This document shows, piece after piece, positions 7,551 to 16,241 of a stretch of 64,000 nt of DNA. Made by a program: the position numbers and the translations under genes. Source of the stretch: Bifidobacterium asteroides (lineage in GTDB: Bacteria > Actinomycetota > Actinomycetes > Actinomycetales > Bifidobacteriaceae); assembly GCF_003202695.1 (NCBI RefSeq), contig NZ_QGLL01000001.1, positions 62,001 through 126,000 of the forward strand, read 5' to 3'. The notes beneath the pieces are model-generated. The model ran no database searches. It saw only the letters and a list, made by a program, of their open reading frames with translations, and was not told the origin of the DNA. Each line of letters starts with the position of its first letter. Position 1 is the stretch's first letter.

Positions 7551-8924
7551 CTAGGCTTTGGTCACAGCATCGCCTCGACCCTCTTCGGATTGGCCGGCTT
7601 CGTTGTCACTATCATTGTCTTGGTCCTCGGCTTCCCGCCGCCGTCTGACCTCGATGGTCTCGATGCGCCGTCCGTCCACCTTGGTCACCACCATGTCATA
7701 CCCGTCGTCGGAGTGGACCACGTCGCCTACCTGCCCCATCCGACCGGTTTGGGCCAGGAAGTAGCCTGCCAAGGTCTCGTAGGGGCCATCCTCCAGCTCG
7801 ATCCCGGTCAGGTCCGCAAAGTCCTCGATGGTCATGCCGCCGTCGACCGTGGCCACGCCGTTGACGAAAGCAGTTGCCTGGGGATGGGCAGGGTTCTGCT
7901 CCTCGGGCAGGTCGTACTCGTCGCGGATGTCGCCCACCAGCTCCTCGGTCATGTCCTCCAGGGTGACGATGCCGTCAGTGCCCCCGTACTCATCGATGAC
8001 GACGGCTAGGTGGATCCCCTTCTTGCGCAGCTTCTCCAGGCTGGGCAGGAGCTTGGAGGTGCCGGGCAGGGCGATGCCGGGCCTGGTCACGTCGGCTACG
8101 GTCTTGGCATGGGGATTGCGCACGTCCATCAGGTCGCGCACGTGGACGAAGCCCAGCACGTCGTCAAAGTCGCGTCCGGTCACCGGGTAGCGCGAGTAAG
8201 GCTCATCGTGCACGAATTCGACCGCCTCCTGCAGGGGCATGTCCCCGGCGATGAATACCACATCGGCCCGCGGACGCATGACCTCGGCCACGCTGGTCTC
8301 CGAGGCGTCAAAGACATCGCCCAGGATCATCCGCTCGTCCTTGCTCAGGTTGGTGTTGGAGGAGACCAGCATCCGTAGCTCGTCGTCACTGACCTCGGTG
8401 TCGGTCTGCTGGGGATCGAAGCCCAGGATGCGCACGATGAGGTTGGTGTTCTTGCCGATCAGCCAGATCAGCGGCCTGCACAGGGTGGTGAAGACATCGA
8501 TGGCTGGAACGACGGCCCTGGCGATGGCCTCGGTGCGCTGCATGGCGATCCGCTTGGGCACCAGCTCGGAGATGACGATGGAGCAGTAGGAGATGATCAG
8601 GGTTAGGACCACCGTGGTCAGGGTGCTGGCCAGACCCTCGTGCACGCCCCACCCTGTCAGGACGGGCACCACGTAGGGGGCGATGGATGACGCGCCGAAG
8701 GAGGCCGACAGGAAGCCCGTCAGCGTCACGCCGATCTGCACGGTGGAAAGAAAGGTGTTTGGGTCGCGGGCGATGCGAGCCACCCGGGCGCCGCGCGCGT
8801 CCTGCTGCTCCATCTGTTCCAGCTGCGAGCCTCGCAGGGAGACCAGCGCCAGTTCAGTCCCTGAGAAGACGGAGCCAAGCACAAGGAAGAAGAAAATGAG
8901 CAGGATGTTCAGCCATAATGCCAT
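7551..8924 (-). CDS. CNNM/CorC-HlyC family membrane protein with CBS pair
   Basis: About 457 residues from ATG 8924. The frame is open to 9026, but a start at 8924 puts the first membrane segment (L-N-I-L-L-I-F-F-F) at the N-terminus as in the family; ATG 8954 is another option. Order: DUF21/CNNM domain with several membrane helices (~1-190), two CBS domains (~205-330), then a CorC_HlyC domain and an acidic tail. Such proteins are linked to Mg2+/Co2+ export or magnesium balance and bind adenine nucleotides through the CBS pair; the old name hemolysin is misleading. Transport direction and substrate are not decided by sequence. It is divergent from ahpC. Confidence 0.87.
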   Translation of the reverse strand: MALWLNILLIFFFLVLGSVFSGTELALVSLRGSQLEQMEQQDARGARVARIARDPNTFLSTVQIGVTLTGFLSASFGASSIAPYVVPVLTGWGVHEGLASTLTTVVLTLIISYCSIVISELVPKRIAMQRTEAIARAVVPAIDVFTTLCRPLIWLIGKNTNLIVRILGFDPQQTDTEVSDDELRMLVSSNTNLSKDERMILGDVFDASETSVAEVMRPRADVVFIAGDMPLQEAVEFVHDEPYSRYPVTGRDFDDVLGFVHVRDLMDVRNPHAKTVADVTRPGIALPGTSKLLPSLEKLRKKGIHLAVVIDEYGGTDGIVTLEDMTEELVGDIRDEYDLPEEQNPAHPQATAFVNGVATVDGGMTIEDFADLTGIELEDGPYETLAGYFLAQTGRMGQVGDVVHSDDGYDMVVTKVDGRRIETIEVRRRREAEDQDNDSDNEAGQSEEGRGDAVTKA

Positions 8925-9080
8925 GCCTCCAATGCTAGGGTATGGACGCCCCATGTGCCCTATGTCACACCTAAGCGGTGAACTGCCGTCTTCCCCATAC
9001 AGCGCTTCCTGACTAGCATGAAACACGGAGACAGGTTCGGCTTCAGGCCGACGTTCCCAACGCTCCCGAAAGGATTTTTC

Positions 9081-9644
9081 ATGTCACAGCTTCAGCACGA
9101 ATTGACTGAGTTCACCACGCAGGCCTACCAGGATAACAAGACTTTCCCGGTCTCCAAGAAGGATCTGCTGGGCCACTGGTCCCTGCTCTTCTTCTACCCT
9201 GCGGACTTCAGCTTCGTCTGCCCCACCGAGCTGGAGGATCTGGCCAGCAAGTACGAGGACTTCAAGAAGATCGGCTGTGAGATCTACTCCGTCTCCTGCG
9301 ATACCGAGTTCGTCCACAAGGCCTGGCACGAGGCCAATGAGAAGATCGCCAAGGTTCAGTACCCCATGCTGGCTGATCCGACCGCAACCCTGGCCAAGGA
9401 TCTGCAGACCTATAACGAGGCCGAGGGCAAGGCCGAGCGCGGCGACTTCATTCTGACCCCTGAAGGCAAGGTCGTGGCCTACGAGGTCATCTCCTCCAAC
9501 GTGGGCCGCAACGCCGACGAGCTGCTGCGCCGCGTCCAGGCTTCCCAGTTCGTCTATGAGCATGGCGATCAGGTCTGCCCTGCCAAGTGGGAGCCTGGCG
9601 AGGACACCATTGAGCCCAGCCTGGATCTGGTCGGCCAGCTCTGA
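9081..9644 (+). CDS. ahpC: Alkyl hydroperoxide reductase AhpC (2-Cys peroxiredoxin)
   Basis: 187 residues from ATG 9081, preceded by AAAGGA seven bases upstream (the same AAAGGATTTTTCATG start region is found at the alpha-galactosidase gene). The peroxidatic cysteine is Cys 47 in F-V-C-P-T-E and the resolving cysteine is Cys 166 in V-C-P-A-K-W. It reduces H2O2, organic peroxides and peroxynitrite, using electrons from an AhpF-type reductase, which is encoded next. A terminator separates the two genes, so they may be expressed at different levels despite their functional link. Confidence 0.96.
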   Translation: MSQLQHELTEFTTQAYQDNKTFPVSKKDLLGHWSLLFFYPADFSFVCPTELEDLASKYEDFKKIGCEIYSVSCDTEFVHKAWHEANEKIAKVQYPMLADPTATLAKDLQTYNEAEGKAERGDFILTPEGKVVAYEVISSNVGRNADELLRRVQASQFVYEHGDQVCPAKWEPGEDTIEPSLDLVGQL

Positions 9645-9662
9645 TCCGCAGCTGCCAACATC

Positions 9663-9706
9663 GGGAACTCGCCGATCGGAAGCGACCAGGGCGGGTTCCC
9701 TTTTCT
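9663..9706 (+). terminator. Rho-independent terminator after ahpC
   Basis: GGGAACTCGCC at 9663-9673 pairs with GGCGGGTTCCC at 9690-9700 with one mismatch, followed by TTTTCT. It lies 18 bp after the ahpC stop and before the AhpF-like gene. Confidence 0.85.
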
Positions 9707-9764
9707 GTATTCACGATCAGCATCCAAAACAGCACATCCGTGCATTCCTTCGGAAGAGGCATTC

Positions 9765-11516
9765 ATGACGGAAGACAAGAATCTCTATGACGTGGTAGTC
9801 ATCGGCGGCGGTCCTGCAGGTCTGAGCGCAGGACTCTACCTGGCTCGAGCGCGGTATCGCACCCTGATCCTGGAGAAGGACGACTTCGGCGGCCAGATCA
9901 CCATCACGGCCGACGTGGTCAACTACCCGGGCGTGGCCAGCACCGACGGCCGCAAGCTGACCGATACCATGCGCCAGCAGGCCCAGAACTTCGGGGCCGA
10001 GTTCATGAGCGCCGAGGCCACGGGCATTGAGGCTCAGGGCGACATCAAAGTGGTCCACACATCCAGGGGCGACCTGCGCACCTTCGGCATTCTGATCGCC
10101 ACCGGTGCCAGCCCTCGCAAGATAGGCTTCCAAGGCGAGCAGGAGTACGCGGGCCGTGGTGTGGCCTACTGCGCCACCTGCGACGGCGAGTTCTTCACCG
10201 GGCGCGAGGTCCTGGTGGTCGGCGGCGGGTTCGCGGCAGCCGAGGAGTCGGTCTTCCTGACCAAGTACGCCACCAAGGTGACCCTGCTGGTGCGCGAGGA
10301 GGACTTCACATGCGACGCCGCCGTGGCTGACGAGGCCCGGAACAACGACAAGATCGAAATCCACTACTCCACTGAGCTCAAAGGCGTCTCCGCAGGTCCT
10401 GGCGGACTGGTCGAGGCCACCATTTTGGACCGGAAGAGCGGGCAGACCACTACCTGGAAGCCCCAGGACGGCGGTACCTTCGGCGTCTTCGTCTTCGCCG
10501 GGTACGTGCCCCAGACCGGCATGCTCAAGGGTGTGGTGGATCTGGACGATCACGGCTACGTGCTGACCCACGACTACCTGGAAACCTCGGTGCCGGGCAT
10601 CTACGCCGCCGGAGATCTGCGGGTCAAGAACCTGCGGCAGGTCATCACTGCCACCGCCGACGGAGCTGTGGCTGCCGTGGAGCTGGAGCGCTATGCCTCC
10701 AATATGTCGGACAAGACCGGCCTGGTGCCGCCCCGGCCCGAGGATTCCCCTTACGCCCGCTCCGAGCGTCAGGCTGAAAACTCCGCCCTGGCCTCGGGCA
10801 CCTCGCCTGCGCCGGTGGCCCAGGAGCACGAGCAGGCCCCGGCCAAGACCTCCGGCTTCTTCGGGCCGGACATTCGCAAGCAGCTGGACATGGTCTTCGG
10901 CAAGATGACTGGGAAGCTGGAGCTGGCCCTGGATCTGGACGGCAGCCAGGTCTCCAAGGAGCTGGAGGCCTTAGTGGACGAGCTGGTCGGGCTTTCCGAC
11001 GGCAGGCTGACCTCCAGGGTCGACTCCCGCACGGATGAGGACGGCAAGGACTACGATCCCGCCAGCGACCTGCCCGATGCCCGGCCCAGCGTGCGCATCT
11101 GTCGGCTGGACGATCAGGGCGTCTCCCAGCCGACCGGGCTGGCCTTCCATGGCGTGCCCAGCGGTCACGAGTTCAACTCCTTCGTCCTGGCCCTCTACAA
11201 CGCGGCGGGCCCTGGCCAGCAGGTGGATCAGCCCACCTCGGACCGGATCGATGCCATCAAGGATCAGGTGGACGTGATGATGCTGGTCTCCCTGACCTGC
11301 ACTATGTGCCCGACCACAGTCCTGTCCGCGCAGCGGGTGGCGGCCCAGAACGGCAAGGTGCGGGCCGAGGCCTACGACCTGGCCCACTTCCCCGAGCTGA
11401 AAGACCAGTATCAGGTCATGAGCGTCCCCTGCATCGTGATCCGCAAGGATGGTCAGGAGACCGTGGAGTTCGGCAAGAAGTCCGTTCCTGAAATGCTGGA
11501 TCTGATCGGGGCCTGA
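9765..11516 (+). CDS. AhpF/TrxB-type flavoprotein reductase with C-terminal thioredoxin-like module
   Basis: 583 residues. Residues 1-310 are a thioredoxin-reductase-type FAD/NAD(P) domain: G-G-G-P-A-G at the N-terminus and the redox pair C-A-T-C at 136-139. The second Rossmann motif reads G-G-G-F-A-A-A-E-E and is followed by L-L-V-R-E-E-D-F, not the H-R-R-x-x-x-R of NADPH enzymes. After a ~50-residue linker come two thioredoxin folds, the second with C-T-M-C-P at 512-515. In E. coli AhpF the thioredoxin-like pair is at the N-terminus, so the order is reversed here. Likely role: passes electrons from NAD(P)H through FAD and both disulfides to AhpC, encoded just upstream. Cofactor choice is inference. 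ATG 9765 gives the standard start. Confidence 0.88.
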   Translation: MTEDKNLYDVVVIGGGPAGLSAGLYLARARYRTLILEKDDFGGQITITADVVNYPGVASTDGRKLTDTMRQQAQNFGAEFMSAEATGIEAQGDIKVVHTSRGDLRTFGILIATGASPRKIGFQGEQEYAGRGVAYCATCDGEFFTGREVLVVGGGFAAAEESVFLTKYATKVTLLVREEDFTCDAAVADEARNNDKIEIHYSTELKGVSAGPGGLVEATILDRKSGQTTTWKPQDGGTFGVFVFAGYVPQTGMLKGVVDLDDHGYVLTHDYLETSVPGIYAAGDLRVKNLRQVITATADGAVAAVELERYASNMSDKTGLVPPRPEDSPYARSERQAENSALASGTSPAPVAQEHEQAPAKTSGFFGPDIRKQLDMVFGKMTGKLELALDLDGSQVSKELEALVDELVGLSDGRLTSRVDSRTDEDGKDYDPASDLPDARPSVRICRLDDQGVSQPTGLAFHGVPSGHEFNSFVLALYNAAGPGQQVDQPTSDRIDAIKDQVDVMMLVSLTCTMCPTTVLSAQRVAAQNGKVRAEAYDLAHFPELKDQYQVMSVPCIVIRKDGQETVEFGKKSVPEMLDLIGA

Positions 11517-11543
11517 CCCTGGGTCGGAGCCAGAACAGGGCCT

Positions 11544-11594
11544 GAAAGGGCGCTGGCGTTACCGCCTTTGCGGCGATGGTGCCAGCGCCCTTTC
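11544..11594. terminator. Perfect 14-bp stem-loop after the AhpF-like gene
   Basis: GAAAGGGCGCTGGC at 11544-11557 pairs exactly with 11581-11594. It starts 28 bp after the stop codon, and runs of A and T flank the stem on both sides, so it could also serve the convergent LacI gene. Confidence 0.75.
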
Positions 11595-11636
11595 TGATGC
11601 ATGCTGCAGGTCGGCATTGATGAAAAATTATGGATG

Positions 11637-11645
11637 TTATCCACA
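11637..11645 (+). promoter_or_regulatory. Isolated consensus DnaA box
   Basis: TTATCCACA, a perfect match to the DnaA box, in the AT-rich gap between two convergent genes. A single site may be chance; compare the cluster at 29108-29274. Confidence 0.4.
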
Positions 11646-11664
11646 ATTTGTACGGTTTGCTTTA

Positions 11665-12678
11665 TCAGCAGCCGCAGGAGTGACGGATGACCAGATCCGC
11701 CTTGATCAGCTGCACGTCGGGGACCTGATTAGGCTCTAAGGCCGCATTCATGGCGCAGGCGGCGATCTTCTCGGTGTTCTGTTGCATGGTAGTCAGCTGA
11801 GGCCAGGTATAGAGGGAGTCGATGGTGCCGTCGAAGGAGACGATGGCCACGTCCTCGGGAATGCGCAGTCCGCGCTCGTGCAGAGCCCGAAGAGCGCCCA
11901 TGGCCTCCAGGTCCGATCCGGCGAAGATGGCCTGGGGCAGCCTGCCGCTGTCGATCAGATCCAAGGTGGCGCGGTAGCCGCCTTCACGCGTGAAGAAGGC
12001 CTGGCGGATCCTGCCGGCAGGAAGGTTGGCGTTCTGGTGGGCCGCATACCAGCCTTGGATACGGGCATCGCCGCGGTCGTCGGGAGAACCGCCAAAGAGC
12101 ATGTCAACGCTGCAATGCCGGTGCTCGATCAGGTGTTGGGTGGCGGTCAGGCCAGAGTGGAAGAAATCGGTCGACACGCTCTTGGCATGAGTCACCCTGT
12201 GAGGCTGGTCCATGAAGACGAAACGACTCTCCTGCAGATGGGCCATGCTCAGCTGTGCGTAGCTGCGTGAGGATGAGAGGAAGATAGCATCGACGTTGCG
12301 TTCTATGAGCTGTCTCATGGCCTGCTCCTCCAAATCCGGGTCGCTGCGCACGTTCATAAAGAGGACCGAGTATCCCCGTCGCATGGCCACCGTCTGCAGC
12401 TCGTCGTAGATGCCGGCGCTGAAAGGGTTGGACGAATCCGGAACTATGACCCCAAGCATCTTGGAATACCCGGTACGCAGGGCTCGCGCCGTAGGGTTGG
12501 GATGATAGTTCAGCAGCTTCGCCGCCTCGTGCACTCGTTTGGATGTGGCCGGGGCCACGGCCCTGGGCCCGTTGTTGAAGACGTAGCTGACCACAGCCGT
12601 GGAGACATTGGCCAGCTTGGCCACATCCGTGCGTGTGGCCCTTCTGTGTTGTCGGTGATTTTTGTTGTTTGCAGCCAT
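11665..12678 (-). CDS. LacI-family transcriptional regulator of the alpha-galactoside operon
   Basis: 337 residues. The helix-turn-helix is at residues ~15-60 (T-R-T-D-V-A-K-L-A-N-V-S-T-A-V-V-S-Y-V-F-N), including the hinge helix, and is followed by a periplasmic-binding-protein-like sugar-sensing domain. A Cys-Gly-Cys ends the protein. The gene is divergent from a sugar ABC transporter and two clan GH-D enzymes, which it very probably represses until an alpha-galactoside or its derivative binds. Candidate operators share AATCTACTCG: one between this gene and its own promoter region (12737), one within the transporter promoter (12914). The ligand is inferred from the neighbours only. Confidence 0.9.
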   Translation of the reverse strand: MAANNKNHRQHRRATRTDVAKLANVSTAVVSYVFNNGPRAVAPATSKRVHEAAKLLNYHPNPTARALRTGYSKMLGVIVPDSSNPFSAGIYDELQTVAMRRGYSVLFMNVRSDPDLEEQAMRQLIERNVDAIFLSSSRSYAQLSMAHLQESRFVFMDQPHRVTHAKSVSTDFFHSGLTATQHLIEHRHCSVDMLFGGSPDDRGDARIQGWYAAHQNANLPAGRIRQAFFTREGGYRATLDLIDSGRLPQAIFAGSDLEAMGALRALHERGLRIPEDVAIVSFDGTIDSLYTWPQLTTMQQNTEKIAACAMNAALEPNQVPDVQLIKADLVIRHSCGC

Positions 12679-12736
12679 CCGAATTCGTTCCCATCTGCCT
12701 ATGCGCCAGTCTCAGTTTATGCTACCCGGAATACAG

Positions 12737-12746
12737 AATCTACTCG
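12737..12746. promoter_or_regulatory. Candidate LacI operator near the regulator gene
   Basis: AATCTACTCG, the same ten bases as in the transporter promoter at 12914-12923, both shortly after a CAGA. Its right half is less symmetrical. The position upstream of the regulator start would allow autoregulation. Confidence 0.4.
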
Positions 12747-12903
12747 AATTGATATAACATCCGGTTCAGGTTTCCCGGTATCGTCGATTGGTCTGCACAT
12801 GCTCTGCTATGATTAAAAATCAAAGAAAATAGCCGCAAATATTGAGTTATCATCAGAGTTCTTGTTATCAAAAGAAACGCCGCGAGTAATTAGAAGCAAA
12901 TAT

Positions 12904-12931
12904 TTGACAGATTAATCTACTCGTGTATATT
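12904..12931 (+). promoter_or_regulatory. Promoter of the sugar operon with an overlapping candidate operator
   Basis: TTGACA at 12904-12909 and TATATT at 12926-12931 are separated by 16 bases, close to the ideal promoter. Within the spacer lies AATCTACTCG (12914-12923), extended as TAC-TCGT-GTA (12918-12927), an imperfect palindrome around a central CG as in LacI-family operators. Binding there would block RNA polymerase. The rest of the 12679-13003 gap is AT-rich with no gene. Confidence 0.65.
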
Positions 12932-13003
12932 TAGAGACACGAAATCAGTTCCGGTTCTCTTGGAGCAGGTTTGGCAAAGAAGCAACCTACGAAGGAGTAG
13001 TTG

Positions 13004-14266
13004 ATGAATAAGATCAAGACGGTGGCGGCGGTCGGCATCTGCTGCGCTATGGCAATAACCTCATTGGCTGCCTGTGGCTCTTCCTCCTCAGGGGGCAGGA
13101 AGACCGTGGAATTCATGACTATGCAGTCGACGGGAACCCCCCAGCTCAAGGCTCTTCAGGGTCTGGGCAAGAAGTTCGAGGCAAAGAATCCGGACATCGC
13201 CATCAAGATGGTTCCCGGCACCAATAACAATGAGAATGACATCAAGGTTCGCCTGGCAGGCCACAACCCTCCGGATATCTGGAACACCCACGGCTGGTCA
13301 CGCGACCGGTATGGCAACTTCCTGGAGCCGCTGCAGAACAGACCCTGGGCTAAGCGACTCAAGCCGATAGGCAATGATGTCTTCAAGACCAAGGACGGCA
13401 AGTTCTACGCTCTTCCCGCCGACATCCAGGTTTCGGGCATCATGTACAACCAGACGGTTCTGGATGCGGTAGGCATCGATCCCAAGTCCATCGGCACCTG
13501 GGACGCTTTTGAGCAGGCCTGCACGAAGCTGAAAGCCGCCGGATACACTCCGCTCATCTCCTCTAACAAGGATGCGGGCCCCAATGGGGACATCGCCGAC
13601 TACATGCTTCCGGGCATGTATGACGAAAGCCAGCTCAAGGATCTCTCCAAAGGCAAGTTCGATACCGCAGTCTACGAGAAGTACACCTCCAGAGTGGCCA
13701 AGTGGGCCAAGGACGGCTGGTTCAATGTGGACTATACCTCCGCCTCCCAGGATGACATCTCCAGGCTGATGGCCCAGGACAAGGTCGGTTTCTCCTTCCG
13801 CGCCAACGGCAGCTCCCAGCTGATTCAGTCCTACAACCCCAACGTCAAGCTGGGCATGATGCCGGTTCCCGCCGAGGTCGGCAAGCCCTACTTCTCGACA
13901 GGTGAGGACACGCTGACCTTCGGCGTCTCAAAGACCAGCAAGAACAAGGATGCGGCGCTGAAGTTCATCGACTTCATGGCTGAGCCTGAAAACCTGCAGA
14001 AGCTGGTCGACGTGAGTATGAACGATTCGGCTTTGACCGGCGTCAAGTCCGCGCTGGGGCAGTTCGAACCGACCTACAACTACTGGGTGAACGAGAAGAA
14101 GACCAAGCTGGTTCCCTTCTTCGACCGCAAGTATCTGCCCAACGGCATGTACAACACCTTGGCCAAGTCGACCGACGGTCTGCTGACCGGTCAGCTGACT
14201 GCACAGGCCGCTGCGGATCAGGTCAAGACCTCCTTCAACAGCCTGTATGGCCAGAAGTCTTCCTGA
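13004..14266 (+). CDS. Sugar ABC transporter substrate-binding lipoprotein
   Basis: 420 residues from ATG 13004, six bases after GAAGGAG; a TTG at 13001 is in frame but unlikely. A lipoprotein signal peptide ends in S-L-A-A-C at residues ~20-24, so the protein is anchored by a lipidated cysteine outside the membrane. The rest is an extracellular solute-binding protein family 1 fold, as for raffinose, melibiose and similar oligosaccharides. It is the first gene of the operon with two permeases and two clan GH-D enzymes, pointing to alpha-galactosides such as raffinose, melibiose or stachyose as ligand (inference). Regulation is by the upstream promoter and LacI candidate site. Confidence 0.92.
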   Translation: MNKIKTVAAVGICCAMAITSLAACGSSSSGGRKTVEFMTMQSTGTPQLKALQGLGKKFEAKNPDIAIKMVPGTNNNENDIKVRLAGHNPPDIWNTHGWSRDRYGNFLEPLQNRPWAKRLKPIGNDVFKTKDGKFYALPADIQVSGIMYNQTVLDAVGIDPKSIGTWDAFEQACTKLKAAGYTPLISSNKDAGPNGDIADYMLPGMYDESQLKDLSKGKFDTAVYEKYTSRVAKWAKDGWFNVDYTSASQDDISRLMAQDKVGFSFRANGSSQLIQSYNPNVKLGMMPVPAEVGKPYFSTGEDTLTFGVSKTSKNKDAALKFIDFMAEPENLQKLVDVSMNDSALTGVKSALGQFEPTYNYWVNEKKTKLVPFFDRKYLPNGMYNTLAKSTDGLLTGQLTAQAAADQVKTSFNSLYGQKSS

Positions 14267-14291
14267 TCAGCAGACCAAGAGGAGTCGAGTT

Positions 14292-15278
14292 ATGACAGAT
14301 AGTCGCTCAGGGGCGATTCCTTTGCAGGACACCCAATCCGGATCACCGTTACATGGGGATGGCAGGGATGCATCCGTCGGCCAGGGCAGGGGTCCCTCTC
14401 CACGTCGTCGCCGCTTCAGGGGTGCCTCGATCAATCTCTTCTATCTTCCTGCCGTCATCCTCCTGGTGGTCTTCATCATCTATCCGCTCCTGTCGGGGAT
14501 CGGGCTTTCTCTGACCAACTGGGACGGGTACAACGAGGCCAAGTCCTTCGTGGGGCTGGCCAACTACAAGCAGATGCTGACCGACACCAATTTCAAGCAG
14601 GTGGTCATCAACACCTTCATCTACGGCATCGGCAGCACAGTGCTCCAGCAGATCCTGGGCTTGGCTCTGGCGCTGTTGCTGAACGCCAAGATCAAGGGGC
14701 GCACCCTGATCAGGGCCATCATCTACCTGCCTGCTCTGGTGGCCCCGGTCATCATGGGCATCATGTACTACTTCGTCTTCCAGTACCAGCAGGGCGCCCT
14801 GAATGCCGTCATGACGGCGCTGGGTCTGCACAAGGTGGCCTGGTTCAACAATGCTGGGTTCTCGGTCTGCATCATCGTGCTGGTGAATTCCATCCAGTTC
14901 GTCGGCGTCTCCATGATCATCTACCTGGCCGGTCTGCAGACCATGGACCAGGAGGTGGTCGAGGCCGCCGAAGTCGATGGGGCCTCCGGCTGGAAGAAGT
15001 TCTGGAATATCACCCTGCCTCTGCTGGCGCCTTCATTCACGACCAGCGTGGTTCTGAACCTGATCGGAGGATTGAAGCTCTACGACATGGTCAAGGTGCT
15101 GACAGGCGGCGGCCCCGGGTATGCCACCAACTCCATCTCGACCTATATCGGCACGATCTACTTCGACAACCAGGCGGCCGGGTATGCCTCGGCTATCGGA
15201 GTCTTCCTCTTCGTCCTGATTGCCATCGTGACCTGGCTGGTCAACAAGGGACTGGCCAAGCTGGATTGGGAGGCCTGA
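14292..15278 (+). CDS. Sugar ABC transporter permease 1 (MalF/RafF-type)
   Basis: 328 residues from ATG 14292, preceded by GAGGAGT. A polar N-terminal stretch (~45 residues) is followed by six membrane segments. The EAA loop that contacts the ATPase is seen as E-A-A-E-V-D-G-A-S-G-W-K-K-F at residues ~233-246. It forms the channel with the next permease. Spacing of 25 bp after the binding protein and 1 bp before the next gene marks a single transcription unit. Family: binding-protein-dependent sugar permeases. Confidence 0.93.
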   Translation: MTDSRSGAIPLQDTQSGSPLHGDGRDASVGQGRGPSPRRRRFRGASINLFYLPAVILLVVFIIYPLLSGIGLSLTNWDGYNEAKSFVGLANYKQMLTDTNFKQVVINTFIYGIGSTVLQQILGLALALLLNAKIKGRTLIRAIIYLPALVAPVIMGIMYYFVFQYQQGALNAVMTALGLHKVAWFNNAGFSVCIIVLVNSIQFVGVSMIIYLAGLQTMDQEVVEAAEVDGASGWKKFWNITLPLLAPSFTTSVVLNLIGGLKLYDMVKVLTGGGPGYATNSISTYIGTIYFDNQAAGYASAIGVFLFVLIAIVTWLVNKGLAKLDWEA

Positions 15279-15279
15279 C

Positions 15280-16140
15280 ATGGCTAGCAAGAACACGAAT
15301 GCGATGACCCCTGCCGAGCGGTCATACCAGCGTGGGCGCTGGGCCATCTACCTCTTCCTGGCCATTGTCTGCCTTTGCCAGCTGCTGCCCTTCTATCTGG
15401 CCATCACCACCTCGCTCAAGCCCTCGGACGATCTGAGCTCGGCCCTGAGCATGCCCACCCACGATATGGCATGGTCCAACTGGTCAGAGGCCGTCAACGA
15501 AGGCGGAATCCTCAAGTCCGTGCTCAACAGCGTGGTGGTGACCGTGGGGACGACGGCCCTGGTCTGCATACTGGGAGCGGCTGCTGCCTATCCCCTGGCT
15601 CGTCGTCTGACTCGGTTCAACAAGCTGGTCTCGGCCTTCATCCTCTCCATGATGATGATTCCGCCCTTGAGCATTCTGGTTCCCCTTTACTCCTTCCTAG
15701 TGAAGATCGGCGGGGTGAACAACTACTGGGGCATCATTGTGGTGCTGACGGCCACCAACCTGCCCCTGTCCGTCTTCCTCTACACGGCCTTCATCAAGGC
15801 AATCCCCCCGGCGATTGATGAGGCCGGTGAGCTGGATGGAGCCAACCGGCTCCAGGTATTCATGCGTCTGGTCCTGCCCATGCTCAAGCCCGTAACGGCG
15901 ACCGTGGTCATCATGACCGGCTCGACAGTATGGAACGACTACGCCCTGTCCAGCTACATCCTGACTGATCCCTCGGCCCAGACCATTGCCCCTCGTGTGG
16001 CCTCCTTCTTCTCGGCTAATACCAACAATCTGGGCGTTGCCGCAGCGGCTTCCCTGATTGCTGCAGCCCCCATGGTGGTCGCCTACATGTTCCTGCAAAG
16101 GTATTTCATAGCGGGGATGGTTGCCGGAGCAGTCAAGTAG
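15280..16140 (+). CDS. Sugar ABC transporter permease 2 (MalG/RafG-type)
   Basis: 286 residues, starting one base after the previous stop, with GGGAGG upstream. Six membrane segments; the EAA motif reads D-E-A-G-E-L-D-G-A-N-R-L-Q-V-F. It pairs with the upstream permease. No ATP-binding gene follows; such CUT1 transporters commonly share one MsmK/MalK-type ATPase encoded elsewhere, and I assume that here. About 100 bp separate it from the alpha-galactosidase, with no clear terminator. Confidence 0.93.
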   Translation: MASKNTNAMTPAERSYQRGRWAIYLFLAIVCLCQLLPFYLAITTSLKPSDDLSSALSMPTHDMAWSNWSEAVNEGGILKSVLNSVVVTVGTTALVCILGAAAAYPLARRLTRFNKLVSAFILSMMMIPPLSILVPLYSFLVKIGGVNNYWGIIVVLTATNLPLSVFLYTAFIKAIPPAIDEAGELDGANRLQVFMRLVLPMLKPVTATVVIMTGSTVWNDYALSSYILTDPSAQTIAPRVASFFSANTNNLGVAAAASLIAAAPMVVAYMFLQRYFIAGMVAGAVK

Positions 16141-16241
16141 TCTATCAATCAGGACCCGCCCAATGGCAGTGGAGCGGGCGGCTGGTTCATCAAGCATCGT
16201 TGTTTTTGCACATTAGTGTCGTAGTTACCAAAGGATTTTTC

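Noticed and set aside
9717-10829. 370-codon open frame on the minus strand
   Set aside because: Antisense shadow of the AhpF-like gene.
15280-16140. Deletion of an ABC ATPase gene from the sugar operon
   Set aside because: CUT1 sugar transporters often share an ATPase encoded elsewhere; spacing and the operon show no scar.
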